Shown: positions 45,156 through 53,508 of the stretch, piece by piece
How positions within the stretch are numbered: position 1 is the first letter of the stretch
Layout of the letters: each line of letters begins with the position of its first letter
NCBI RefSeq assembly: GCF_016907775.1
Contig: NZ_JAFBCO010000001.1
Location: 558,001 to 622,000, forward strand
Reading direction: 5' to 3'
Length of the DNA: 64,000 nt
Origin: Pseudoglutamicibacter cumminsii
GTDB taxonomy: Bacteria > Actinomycetota > Actinomycetes > Actinomycetales > Micrococcaceae
Translations under genes and position numbers: made by a program
The notes under the pieces: generated by a model
Databases searched by the model: none
Seen by the model: only the letters and a program-made list of their open reading frames with translations
What the model was told of the DNA's origin: nothing

Positions 45156-46043
45156 TCAGTGGGGTTGGTTAGCTAGTTCGGCGTACAAATCAAGAACCCG
45201 CCGACCAACAGGCACGGCGGGAGTAGCGGTGGGGTGTGGTGGTCGCACCGGCTTCGGCGGTGATGTGGCGGTCAGGTGTGCGACGAGTTTTTGCTCGGCT
45301 GCTCGGCGTGAAAACACCGTGCCTTGTCCCACGTTCTTGGGTGGGAACACCTGCCGCTTCAGCTCCTCATCGTCGTCTTCGTCTGGATCGTCTGGAGAGT
45401 CGACCTCGTCCTCATCATCTGGGTCGTCATCCGGGTCATCGTCGGGCTTCTTGGGTTCGACCGCGAAGGCGGGGTTGCGCTGGCCGGTGAGGAGTTCGTC
45501 GGCGAAACCCATGTCAATCGCGGCACGGGCATCCATCCACGTCTCGGCATCCATGAGCTTGGACAGCTTCGCCCGGCTCAGGTTCGTCTTTTCCTGGTAG
45601 GCATTCAGGATCGAGTCTTTGACCGAATCAAGCATGCTCATCGCACGTGCGAGTTCGTCCTTATCGCCAACCGCCATCGTCGCTGGGTTATGAATCATGA
45701 GCATCGAAACCGGACTCATAGCCACGGTGGATGCGGCCATTGCAATCACGGACGCGGCCGATGCGGCGATACCGTCGATATTGACGGTCACCTCGCCTGG
45801 GTAGTCGATGAGCATGTTGTAGATCTGCGCCGCAGCCACAACATCACCACCCGGGCTGTTGAGCCAGATCGTCACCGGCCCGCTACCCGCGTTGAGTTCG
45901 GCTGCGAAGATGGCGGGTGTGATGTCATCATCGAACCAGGATTCTTCAGCGATTGTGCCGCTAATACGCAAAACCCGGACACTACTTGCGTCCGGGTCAG
46001 TGTTGTGTGGCTCGGGTGTGAGCCAGTTCCAAAAACGTCTCAT
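45156..46043 (-). CDS. ClpP-like prohead maturation protease
   Basis: This serine protease of the S14 type trims the capsid precursor. In the 295-residue protein, VNIDGIAASAASVIAMA holds the nucleophile (Ser95) and MIHNP holds the histidine (His118). The acid is expected in the following helix. The C-terminal third is a low-complexity acidic stretch (DDDPDDDPDDEDEVDSPDDP), then Pro-rich. It overlaps the portal gene by four bases. Confidence 0.93.
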   Translation of the reverse strand: MRRFWNWLTPEPHNTDPDASSVRVLRISGTIAEESWFDDDITPAIFAAELNAGSGPVTIWLNSPGGDVVAAAQIYNMLIDYPGEVTVNIDGIAASAASVIAMAASTVAMSPVSMLMIHNPATMAVGDKDELARAMSMLDSVKDSILNAYQEKTNLSRAKLSKLMDAETWMDARAAIDMGFADELLTGQRNPAFAVEPKKPDDDPDDDPDDEDEVDSPDDPDEDDDEELKRQVFPPKNVGQGTVFSRRAAEQKLVAHLTATSPPKPVRPPHPTATPAVPVGRRVLDLYAELANQPH

Positions 46044-47341
46044 ATCCTCCTCCTTACAGAAGATTCACTCATAGGTTCCTCAGCCGGTTCAGGCTCTGGT
46101 TCAGACTCGGTTGTCTGCGCGTATGCCCCTGCGAGACCGAGCGGGAGCATATTGCCGTTGACTAGGTAGAGGTCGCCGCCAGCTTCGGCAGGGATCTTGT
46201 CGAGGTTTTCTAGTTCGCGGATATCGTTGGCGCTCATCCACCCGTTCTGCCGGGCCACCGCATACCCATTCATTCGGGATTCGTAATCCCCACGCAGCAA
46301 GCCTTCGAGGTTGAACTTCACATAGATCTGCGGCTTCTCGCGCGGGCTGAGCAGGGTTTTGGTGATGGCTTGTTCGAAGCGGATCACCCACGGATCAAGC
46401 GTGTACTTCACAAACTCCAACGACTGCTGCTCAATATTGGAAAACGAGGATTTTTCGAGGTCGCCGATCATGTGCGGCGGAATACGGAAAATGCGGGCGA
46501 TCTCGTTGATCTGAAACTTCCTCGTTTCAAGGAATTGAGCTTGTTCTGGGCTGACGGAGATGGGCGTGTATTTCATGCCCTCTTCCAGTACCGCGATCTT
46601 GTTGCCGTTCCGTGCGCCGCCGAACGTTGCCTGCCAGGACTCCCTAACTCTGGCGGGGTCTTTGATCGTGCCCGGATGCTCCAACACCCCACCAGGAGCA
46701 GCACCGTTAGCAAAAAACGATGCGCCGTAGTCTTCTGTTGCTTGGGCGAGGCCGATGGCGTTTTTCGCCATCGCAATCGGGCTATAACCAACCAGGCCGT
46801 CAAAGCCCAGGCCGGGAATATGGAGGACATCGCGCGCGGCCAACGTGATGGTCTCGTATCTTCCTGTTGGTTCGTCCCATGTGCGCTGATACTCGTAATA
46901 CAAACGCCCGGCTTCGTCGCGTCCGACGGTCATGCGGTTGGGCATGAGCGGATACAGGCCGATGACCTCGTCGCGGCCGTTACGGATCACCTGAGCAAAC
47001 GCATTACCCCAGAGCAGTAGGTGGGTCATCAACGTTTCGCGGAACACGAAGCTCGTCATCTCTGGATTCGGCTCATCATGCAGCAACCGATACAACGGAT
47101 GATCGAACGCCTTCACCTTCGCGCCATCAGCGTCTTGCTGATAGACATGCAACGGCAGGCCCGCGATAGCTTCAGCCAAAATCCGCACACACGAATACAC
47201 CGCAGTCATCTGCATCGCCGAGCGTTCCGTCACCGGACGCCCAGAAGACGTCGCCCCAAAGAAAAAGCTATAACCAGAGCTGATCGCGTTATCGTCAACG
47301 GAGCGGGCAGTGTCGCCACGCAACCAATTCAGAAAACCCAT
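46040..47341 (-). CDS. Portal protein
   Basis: This 433-residue portal of the HK97 type forms the dodecameric DNA channel of the head. Motifs are MQMTAVYSCVRILAEAIAGLP, LHDEPNPEMTSFVFRETLMTHLLLWGNAF, and EIARIFRIPPHMIGDLEKSSFSN. The frame is open to 47509, but the ATG at 47341 with GAAAGG seven bases before gives the usual start MGFLNWLRG. The plus-strand cargo gene begins 48 bases upstream, so late transcripts for this gene are antisense to the cargo. Confidence 0.95.
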   Translation of the reverse strand: MGFLNWLRGDTARSVDDNAISSGYSFFFGATSSGRPVTERSAMQMTAVYSCVRILAEAIAGLPLHVYQQDADGAKVKAFDHPLYRLLHDEPNPEMTSFVFRETLMTHLLLWGNAFAQVIRNGRDEVIGLYPLMPNRMTVGRDEAGRLYYEYQRTWDEPTGRYETITLAARDVLHIPGLGFDGLVGYSPIAMAKNAIGLAQATEDYGASFFANGAAPGGVLEHPGTIKDPARVRESWQATFGGARNGNKIAVLEEGMKYTPISVSPEQAQFLETRKFQINEIARIFRIPPHMIGDLEKSSFSNIEQQSLEFVKYTLDPWVIRFEQAITKTLLSPREKPQIYVKFNLEGLLRGDYESRMNGYAVARQNGWMSANDIRELENLDKIPAEAGGDLYLVNGNMLPLGLAGAYAQTTESEPEPEPAEEPMSESSVRRRI

Positions 47342-47389
47342 GTGCATACCTTTCAATGAGAGAATCGGTAAGAGAAGGAGGAGATAGCG

Positions 47390-47935
47390 ATGACCGAGAG
47401 TTCGTTCCAACAAGCAAAAGAGGCCTATCGAAAAGCGCGTCTCGTTGAACGCGAGAAAATCCGTAACTTGCTTCGATCCATGAATTTCGAAGTAGTCGAC
47501 GGCCCTCAAGCCGGAGAAGGTCCTTTCTCCTACCCAAAGAGATCAACGCGCATTCGCCCACAACTAGACCTAAGAAACTGGATGTGGGTAGGAGGAACGT
47601 CACTCAGCGATCGTTCAATCCAGGTTCTCGTCACACTGCAAGTCCTTGACTGGGATTGGGAAGAGGAGGATGGCAAGTTAAAAAATACATCGAGAAATGT
47701 GCATGCCCTGTTTGATCGTTTAGGCGTTATTCCTTTTTGCGATGCTCCGCACCCGAAGCTTCGACCAGGTGCGCATTCAGAATTAAAATTCCCGACATGC
47801 AACCTCGAGGCCGATAAGTGGGTTAAGAACGCAGTTCTCAACGATCAGTTCCATACGGATATTGACCTCCCGCTGGATGAAATCAAACTTCATAAGCTCG
47901 AGCAGATAATCCGAACGCGATGCTGTCACGCCTAA
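47390..47935 (+). CDS. Unknown protein, plus-strand cargo between portal and terminase
   Basis: The 181-residue protein has an N-terminal charged helix (FQQAKEAYRKARLVEREKIRNLL), and a mixed alpha/beta remainder with FEVVDGPQAGEGPFSYPKRS and VLVTLQVLDWDWEEEDG. No signal peptide, membrane helix or known motif is visible. A strong AAGGAGGAG ribosome-binding site precedes the ATG. Base composition is more A/T-rich than the flanking phage genes. It lies against the packaging genes and overlaps the end of the large terminase gene by four bases. Function unknown. Confidence 0.8.
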   Translation: MTESSFQQAKEAYRKARLVEREKIRNLLRSMNFEVVDGPQAGEGPFSYPKRSTRIRPQLDLRNWMWVGGTSLSDRSIQVLVTLQVLDWDWEEEDGKLKNTSRNVHALFDRLGVIPFCDAPHPKLRPGAHSELKFPTCNLEADKWVKNAVLNDQFHTDIDLPLDEIKLHKLEQIIRTRCCHA

Positions 47936-49539
47936 ATAACGAATAATCCGCGTTCGTCATAAACACTGCCGCTGACGTGCCCGCTGCCGGTTCGGATAGC
48001 GCGGTCGAGGGCCATGATCGTGGCGACCACGCCGTCGATCTTCTCGGTGCTCTTTTGCTTATCTGGCTTGATGTTGCCCGCTGGGTCGGTGCGAATGTGA
48101 ATGTTGTCGACCATCCACGACAGAACCGGGTGCCCGCCGTGGGCGAGCTTGCCCTCGAGTGCGAGCTTCATCAGCTCCTTCGACGGCGGGCTCATATCCT
48201 TAAACCCCTGCCCGAACGGAACGACGGTGAAACCTAAGGCTTCTAGGTTTTGGCTCATGTGCACAGCACCCCACCGGTCGAACGCAATCTCACGAATATC
48301 AAACCGTTCACCTAGCTGTTCAATGAAGGCTTCGATCGCTCCGTAGTGGACGACGTTGCCCTCAGTCGTCTCTAGGTAGCCTTGTTGCTGCCACAGGTCG
48401 TAGGGCACGTGGTCACGGGCTACTCGGAGTTTGAGGTTGTCTTGCGGTATCCAGAACCATGGCGCAATCACATACGCTTCATCACCTGTTTCGGGTGGGA
48501 AGACGAGCACGAACGCCGTGATATCCGTCGTCGACGCAAGATCCAGCCCGCCGTAACACACCCGCCCCTCCAGATCAGAAAGATCGACGGGTGCGTTGTT
48601 AGCGTTCCAGACGTGCATGGGCATCCACCGCACGCTTTGTTTGACCCATTGGTTGAGGCGAAGTTGGCGGAATGTGTTTTCTTCAGCCGGGTTCTGCTTC
48701 GCGCTCGTGCAGGCTTGGCGGACTTTCTCGATCGGAACCGTGATTCCTAAGCTCGGATTAGCCTTATGCCACACGTCCTCGTCGGTCCAGTCGTCTTCAC
48801 GCTCCGCCCCGTAAATCACTGGATAGAACGTCGGGTCATGTTTCTTGCCTGCGAGGATGTCTTCAGCTTTCTCATGCTGCTCATAACAAATCGAATGCGT
48901 GTCGGTACCCGCTGTCGTAATGAGGAAGTACAACGGCTGGGTGCGAGCATCACCTGAGCCTTTCGTCATCACGTCGAACAAGGCACGGCCCGGTTGGGTA
49001 TGCAGCTCGTCGAAAACGACCCCGGAGATGTTGAACCCATGCTTGCTGTATGCCTCCGCTGAGAGGACTTGGTAGAAGGAGTTGGTGGGCTTGTAAATAA
49101 TCCGCTTCTGCGAGGCAAGAATCTTGACGCGTTTGGACAGGGCTGGACTCATGCGGATCATGTCCGCTGCGACCTCAAACACGATCGAGGCTTGCTGGCG
49201 ATCTGCCGCGCACCCATACACTTCGGCGCGTTCTTCACCATCCCCGCAGGTGAGTAGTAGCGCGACTGCGGCGGCGAGCTCACTTTTGCCCATCTTTTTG
49301 GGTATCTCGACGTAGGCGGTGGTGAATTGGCGGTAGCCGTCTTCTTTGACAGTGCCGAACAGGTCGCGGATGATTTGCTCTTGCCAGTCGATGAGCTGGA
49401 AGGGCTGTCCTGACCAGCGGCCTTTGGTGTGCTTTAAGGCTTGGATGAACGCGACCGCGTAGTCGGCTTTACGCTTATCGTAGCGTGAGCCGTCGGCCAT
49501 GAATCGGGTTGGCGTGTAGGTGTCGAGAGTGCGCATCAC
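47932..49539 (-). CDS. Terminase large subunit
   Basis: This is the DNA-packaging motor, of about 535 residues. The ATPase domain has an unusual Walker A, PKKMGKSE (80-87), as in the Terminase_1 family. Then come the Walker B VVFDELHTQ and coupling motif ITTAGTDTHS. The nuclease domain carries acids in YGGLDLASTTDIT, EIAFDRWGA and the C-terminal KIDGVVATIMALDRA. The start is GTG (49539) or the ATG three bases on, with AAGGAG upstream. Its C-terminus overlaps the convergent cargo gene by four bases. Confidence 0.95.
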   Translation of the reverse strand: MMRTLDTYTPTRFMADGSRYDKRKADYAVAFIQALKHTKGRWSGQPFQLIDWQEQIIRDLFGTVKEDGYRQFTTAYVEIPKKMGKSELAAAVALLLTCGDGEERAEVYGCAADRQQASIVFEVAADMIRMSPALSKRVKILASQKRIIYKPTNSFYQVLSAEAYSKHGFNISGVVFDELHTQPGRALFDVMTKGSGDARTQPLYFLITTAGTDTHSICYEQHEKAEDILAGKKHDPTFYPVIYGAEREDDWTDEDVWHKANPSLGITVPIEKVRQACTSAKQNPAEENTFRQLRLNQWVKQSVRWMPMHVWNANNAPVDLSDLEGRVCYGGLDLASTTDITAFVLVFPPETGDEAYVIAPWFWIPQDNLKLRVARDHVPYDLWQQQGYLETTEGNVVHYGAIEAFIEQLGERFDIREIAFDRWGAVHMSQNLEALGFTVVPFGQGFKDMSPPSKELMKLALEGKLAHGGHPVLSWMVDNIHIRTDPAGNIKPDKQKSTEKIDGVVATIMALDRAIRTGSGHVSGSVYDERGLFVI

Positions 49540-49565
49540 GCCCGTCAGGCTCCTTCCTGTGTTGG

Positions 49566-49853
49566 TTAGTTGGTGTGGGCAAGCGCCCAGGCGATGGCGT
49601 GGCCGGTGTCTTCGAACAGTTCGTCAGCCTTGGCGATCAGGGCGAGTTCGCATTCAATGAAACTGCGGGCGTCCGGTCCCCAGCCGCCGATGGGCTGCTG
49701 GGCGAGTTTGTAGACGCGGGCGTCGTTTCCGATCCGGCCTTTGCCCAGGTGCCGGTAGGTCGAGGCGAGGACGAAGTCTCCGTAGGCGATAACCGTGCCG
49801 TAGCTGTCGGTCGCCATCTGCAGCTGCTCCATGGTGGTCTTGCTGGTGTTCAT
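49566..49853 (-). CDS. Small phage protein before the terminase
   Basis: The 95-residue protein (MNTSKTTMEQLQMATDSYGT...FVLASTYRHLGKGRIGNDAR) contains a mixed fold with a Cys-containing helix ECELALIAKADELFEDTGHA. The ATG at 49853 has AAGGAGAAGG before it. Upstream in-frame ATGs at 49889 and 49883 lie inside a repeat copy and are less likely starts. Family not recognised. Confidence 0.65.
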   Translation of the reverse strand: MNTSKTTMEQLQMATDSYGTVIAYGDFVLASTYRHLGKGRIGNDARVYKLAQQPIGGWGPDARSFIECELALIAKADELFEDTGHAIAWALAHTN

Positions 49854-49877
49854 GACCTTCTCCTTGTCCTCTTGTTC

Positions 49878-49919
49878 GGTCATGTACATACAGCCATAGG
49901 TGTGCGCGGTTATCCAGTC
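49878..49919. repeat. 42-base leader repeat, copy 1
   Basis: This stretch matches 50823-50864 at 39 of 42 positions, with the first 25 bases identical. It lies directly upstream (minus sense) of the small gene before the terminase. Read on the minus strand it contains CTATGGCTGTATGTACATGACC. Confidence 0.85.
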
Positions 49920-49946
49920 GCTTTTCGCCGGTTCTCCGCAAGGAAC

Positions 49947-50594
49947 TCAGTGGCCGGATTTGGGCAGGGTTTTCCATGCCGCGTTGCCTTCCAGATTCGC
50001 TAGCAGGACTCGGCGCACGTGCTTGTAGCTGTCGCCGATCATGCCCAAGCGCAGCAGCCAGCAGCGCATCGCATACTTATCATTCCCTGGTTCAGGTGGT
50101 TTCGGTGAGATACGGGTGGAGGTCTTGGCGTGCTCGATCATGAGCTGAAGGAGCACACTGGCCGCCTCGATCACCTCCGCGTCAGGAAGTTGTTCGAACC
50201 AGGCAAACTCAACCGTTCCCTCCACCGCATTCAAATTCATCGGAGTGGCCGGAATGCCCAGCGCCTTAGCGATGAGTTCTCCCTTGGCGGCGAACAGGGC
50301 TTCGAGCTTCGCGACTGTGGCTTCGTCCCACCCGGTCGTGGGGAAAGCAACCGTCAGCCCGTACTCCTCGCTCGTGGGCGCGAACCCGGCCTTCTGTGTG
50401 GCTTCAATGAGCGCTTCGGCGTCGATGCCCTCTGGGAGGTGGAGCACCCAATCCCGATCAAGGCGTGCAGCGCCAATCAGGTAGTCGAACGTGGGCGTGC
50501 GAGTATACTCCGCTCTGACGCCAAGGTCAGAGGCGATGGTGTCGGCGAGTTTCTTACGCCCGCTCTTGTTAGAGACGAACGAAATTTGGTTCAT
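49947..50594 (-). CDS. Virulence-related-protein-like phage gene, function unknown
   Basis: The 215-residue protein has the pattern GRKKLADTIASDLGV, YTRTPTFDYLIGAARLDRDW, FAAKGELIAKALGI and DKYAMRCWLLRLGMIGDSYK. It resembles a family usually labelled virulence-related protein in mobile elements and phages of Firmicutes. The label has no known biochemical basis (recognition from memory). It overlaps the preceding gene by four bases. Confidence 0.7.
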   Translation of the reverse strand: MNQISFVSNKSGRKKLADTIASDLGVRAEYTRTPTFDYLIGAARLDRDWVLHLPEGIDAEALIEATQKAGFAPTSEEYGLTVAFPTTGWDEATVAKLEALFAAKGELIAKALGIPATPMNLNAVEGTVEFAWFEQLPDAEVIEAASVLLQLMIEHAKTSTRISPKPPEPGNDKYAMRCWLLRLGMIGDSYKHVRRVLLANLEGNAAWKTLPKSGH

Positions 50595-50779
50595 GCCGCC
50601 ACACCCTCACCGTCAAACCAAGACTCGACCAGTTGCAGGTAGCTGGTTACGTCGTGTTCGATCGCACCGGCAACCAGCGAAAAGTTCCACTTTCGCGCAA
50701 TGTCGAGGGCTTCCTCGACGTCCCAGATATTGATGCCCGCTTCGAGCATCTCGCTGATCTCAATATGCAAATCACTCAT
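50591..50779 (-). CDS. Small acidic phage protein
   Basis: The 62-residue protein (MSDLHIEISEMLEAGINIWD, ending in VESWFDGEGVAA) is acidic and helical. The ATG at 50779 has GGAGG six bases before it. An ATG two codons upstream is also possible. It is coupled to the next gene by a four-base overlap. Family not recognised. Confidence 0.65.
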   Translation of the reverse strand: MSDLHIEISEMLEAGINIWDVEEALDIARKWNFSLVAGAIEHDVTSYLQLVESWFDGEGVAA

Positions 50780-50822
50780 GACCATCCTCCATCTCCTCTT
50801 TCCCCTAGTTAGGGGGTCGTTT

Positions 50823-50864
50823 GGTCATGTACATACAGCCATAGGTGCGAGCGCTTATCCAGTC
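50823..50864. repeat. 42-base leader repeat, copy 2
   Basis: This is the second copy of the repeat at 49878-49919. It overlaps the 3-prime end of the cytosine methyltransferase gene and leads (minus sense) into the next small genes. Its ATG opens only a nine-codon frame here. Confidence 0.85.
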
Positions 50865-52261
50865 CTTGCGCGAGCAAAATTCTTCAGTCTTTCAAGGACG
50901 TGGCGAGCCACGGGCAAAGCGATCCCGTTGCCCCACAACTTGTATTGCGCCGAATCCGACGTCGGGTCTGCGAGCCAGCTGGCGACCTGCTTGCGGGAGC
51001 GCGGCCTAACGCCTCGGAGGCGGTTCCATTCGGCCCACACGTCCACCCAGTAGTCGAGCTGGGCATCGGTGGGGTCGGTGATGGCGAGCTGGTCGCACCA
51101 GTTGTCGGGGAAGCCCTGCAACCGGGCGCACTCGACCGGCGTCAACCGTCTGGGGCGCAGCGACGAACTGGCGACCATGGGCGGGTCGGTGTAATCCGTG
51201 GCCAGCAGCGTACCTGCCTGATCCTTGGTGGTGCGGGTGAAATAGTCGGCCTTGGATGCGGCATAGACGGGTTCCAAGATGACCATGCCGCCTTGGTTGC
51301 AGGTCGGCTCCCCGCCTTTCAGGTCGAGGGTTTTCGACACTTCCGCTTCGTAGCCGTAGTGGCCGCCACCGCTGCGGGACTGGTGGATCGAATTCAGGCC
51401 AAACACCCTGCGTTCCTCTGGGGCGTCGAGGAGGATGGGGACGTTGGTGGGTGAGTTGCCCATCCGGGCAGTCAGCGTCTGCACCACCCCCGAGGAGTTG
51501 ACGGTCAACCTCGAGTCCTGCGGATGATGATTCAACAACATCACCGAGCTGCTACGGCCTCCAAGGCTTGCTTCAGGGGTGTGGGCATGGTCTTGTTCTT
51601 GCGTGCCGCACGATTCAGGATTCCTTGGCAGGCTCGCGGGCTCAAAAAGAATCTCGGGTGCGGATCGGCCTGCAAAATCTGCGACAAGGTAGATGCGGCG
51701 GCGTCGTTGGGCGAGGCCGAAATGTTGCGCATCGAGTACACGCCATGCAACCGAGCATCCGCCTGCCACGACGGTCCCAGCGTCGGCCCACCGCGTGTCA
51801 GGAACAGGCACGTCAGCAACGGACGGCGCGACGACCTGGATGAGGCTCGTGAGGACGGCGGCGAAATCCGCCCCTTGGTTGGAGGAGAAGGCTCCCGGCA
51901 CGTTCTCCCAGACAGCAAATCGGGGATATTGGTCATTAGTCGCCTCCCTCATTTCCTTGATGATGCGAACAGCCTGAAAGAACAGGCCGGAACGTGAACC
52001 TGCCAGCCCGGTCTGCCGTCCTGCGACCGACAGGTCTTGGCACGGCGACCCGAACGAGACGATGTCCACCGGCTCGATCACGGTGCCGTCGATAGTGTTG
52101 ACGTCGCCGAGGTGGGTGACCTCGGGCAGACGGGTGGAGGTGACGAGGATCGGAAACGGCTCCACCTCGGACGCCCAGACGGGGCGGATACCGACGTGGA
52201 GGGCGGCGAGTGGGAAGCCGCCCGACCCATCAAACAGAGAGCCAAGCGTCAACGCGGTCAT
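50855..52261 (-). CDS. DNA cytosine-5 methyltransferase
   Basis: The 468-residue enzyme puts a methyl group on C5 of cytosine. The motifs are in order: I (TLGSLFDGSGGFPLAA), IV with the catalytic cysteine in FGSPCQDLS (Cys74), VI (VWENVPG), and VIII (QRRRRIYLV). A recognition domain of about 230 residues follows, then motif IX/X with LTPVECARLQGFPDNW. The ATG at 52261 overlaps the stop of the ParB-type methyltransferase gene by four bases. No restriction endonuclease is nearby, so it probably protects phage DNA or regulates. Frame open to 52327. Confidence 0.94.
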   Translation of the reverse strand: MTALTLGSLFDGSGGFPLAALHVGIRPVWASEVEPFPILVTSTRLPEVTHLGDVNTIDGTVIEPVDIVSFGSPCQDLSVAGRQTGLAGSRSGLFFQAVRIIKEMREATNDQYPRFAVWENVPGAFSSNQGADFAAVLTSLIQVVAPSVADVPVPDTRWADAGTVVAGGCSVAWRVLDAQHFGLAQRRRRIYLVADFAGRSAPEILFEPASLPRNPESCGTQEQDHAHTPEASLGGRSSSVMLLNHHPQDSRLTVNSSGVVQTLTARMGNSPTNVPILLDAPEERRVFGLNSIHQSRSGGGHYGYEAEVSKTLDLKGGEPTCNQGGMVILEPVYAASKADYFTRTTKDQAGTLLATDYTDPPMVASSSLRPRRLTPVECARLQGFPDNWCDQLAITDPTDAQLDYWVDVWAEWNRLRGVRPRSRKQVASWLADPTSDSAQYKLWGNGIALPVARHVLERLKNFARARTG

Positions 52262-53508
52262 GTGGTGCCTCGATCCACTGCCTTCACGACATCCAGGTAG
52301 GCGAGCTGCTGGCCGTCGCGGAGACACGTGATTCCTGCGGCGTCTCCGGTGGCGTCGGCGTAGCGGCGCAGAATAACGCTCGCGTATTTCTCGTCCAACT
52401 CCATGCAGTAGCAGATGCGGTCGGTTGCCTCAGCTGCCATGAGCGTGGAGCCGGAGCCCGCGAACGTGTCGAGCACGATCGCGTTCGCCTGGGTGGAGTT
52501 CTGAAGCGGATACGCCAACAAGTCCAGTGGCTTGCTGGTTGGGTGGTCGGCGTTGCGGCGTGGCTTGGCGAAGTTCCAGATCGTGGTTTGTTTCCGGTCG
52601 GCGTACCACTTGTGCTTACCCGTCTTTACCCAGCCGTAAAGGATCGGCTCGTGCTGCCACTGGTATGGGGATCGCCCCAGTACCAGAGAGTCCTTGACCC
52701 AGATACAACAGCCGGAGAGCTTGAAGCCTGCGTCTTGAAAGGCGCGACGGAAGTTCAATCCTTCGGTGTCGGCGTGAAACACATACGCGGATGCGCCCTT
52801 CTCACACACTTCCGCCATCTGGGTGAAAGCGGCGAGCAGGAACTCGTAGAACGCGTCCGCACCCATCTTGTCATTGCGGATCGACAAGCCATCAGACGAT
52901 TCGAACGCCACGTTGTACGGCGGGTCCGTGAGCACAAGGTTCGCGCGCGTGCCATCCATGAGCACCTCGACGTCTGCTTGCGAGGTGGCATCCCCGCACA
53001 CGAGTCGGTGGCGGCCAAGCGTCCAGATATCCCCGCGCTCCACGAACGCGGCGGCCTCCAGGGCGGCGGTAAGGTCGAAGTCGTCGTCCTCAACCTCGCC
53101 CTCATCCAAGGAGCCGATCAACTGCTGGATTTCGGCGTCGTCGAAGCCAGTTAGTTCAGCATCGAAATCCGAAGCATCGAGGTCGGCGATGAGGAGGGCG
53201 AGTTTGTCGTTGTCCCATTCGCCGCTGATCTTGTTGAGCGCGATGTTGAGTGCTTTCTCGCGGGTCTCATCGAGCTCCACGACGATCACGTCCACGTCCG
53301 TGTGGCCTAGATCTTCGAGCACCTTCAAACGCTGATGACCACCAACGACATGACCAGTGGTGGAGTTCCAGATGACGGGTTCGACGTAGCCGAACTCGGT
53401 CAAGGATCGCTTGAGCTTCTCATACTCAGGATCACCGGGCTGGAGGTCTTTACGCGGATTGTAGTCAGCGGGCTTGAGTTCACTAATGGGCATTGGCTTC
53501 ATGAGCAT
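52258..53508 (-). CDS. ParB-domain / DNA N6-adenine or N4-cytosine methyltransferase fusion
   Basis: The N-terminal 120 residues form a ParB/sulfiredoxin-like domain (MPISELKPADYNPRKDL, GHVVGGHQRL at 53-61). The second part is a beta-class methyltransferase with the catalytic TDPPYNV (194-200) and, near the end, the SAM-binding DTFAGSGSTLMAA. Such fusions are frequent in phages. The start region overlaps metK by 26 bases, and it overlaps the cytosine methyltransferase gene by four. This gives a coupled metK, N-methyltransferase and C5-methyltransferase operon. Confidence 0.93.
   Translation of the reverse strand: MLMKPMPISELKPADYNPRKDLQPGDPEYEKLKRSLTEFGYVEPVIWNSTTGHVVGGHQRLKVLEDLGHTDVDVIVVELDETREKALNIALNKISGEWDNDKLALLIADLDASDFDAELTGFDDAEIQQLIGSLDEGEVEDDDFDLTAALEAAAFVERGDIWTLGRHRLVCGDATSQADVEVLMDGTRANLVLTDPPYNVAFESSDGLSIRNDKMGADAFYEFLLAAFTQMAEVCEKGASAYVFHADTEGLNFRRAFQDAGFKLSGCCIWVKDSLVLGRSPYQWQHEPILYGWVKTGKHKWYADRKQTTIWNFAKPRRNADHPTSKPLDLLAYPLQNSTQANAIVLDTFAGSGSTLMAAEATDRICYCMELDEKYASVILRRYADATGDAAGITCLRDGQQLAYLDVVKAVDRGTT

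Noticed and set aside
50855-53508. Restriction-modification system
   Set aside because: Two methyltransferases are present, but no restriction endonuclease lies beside them. The HNH gene belongs to the packaging module by position.
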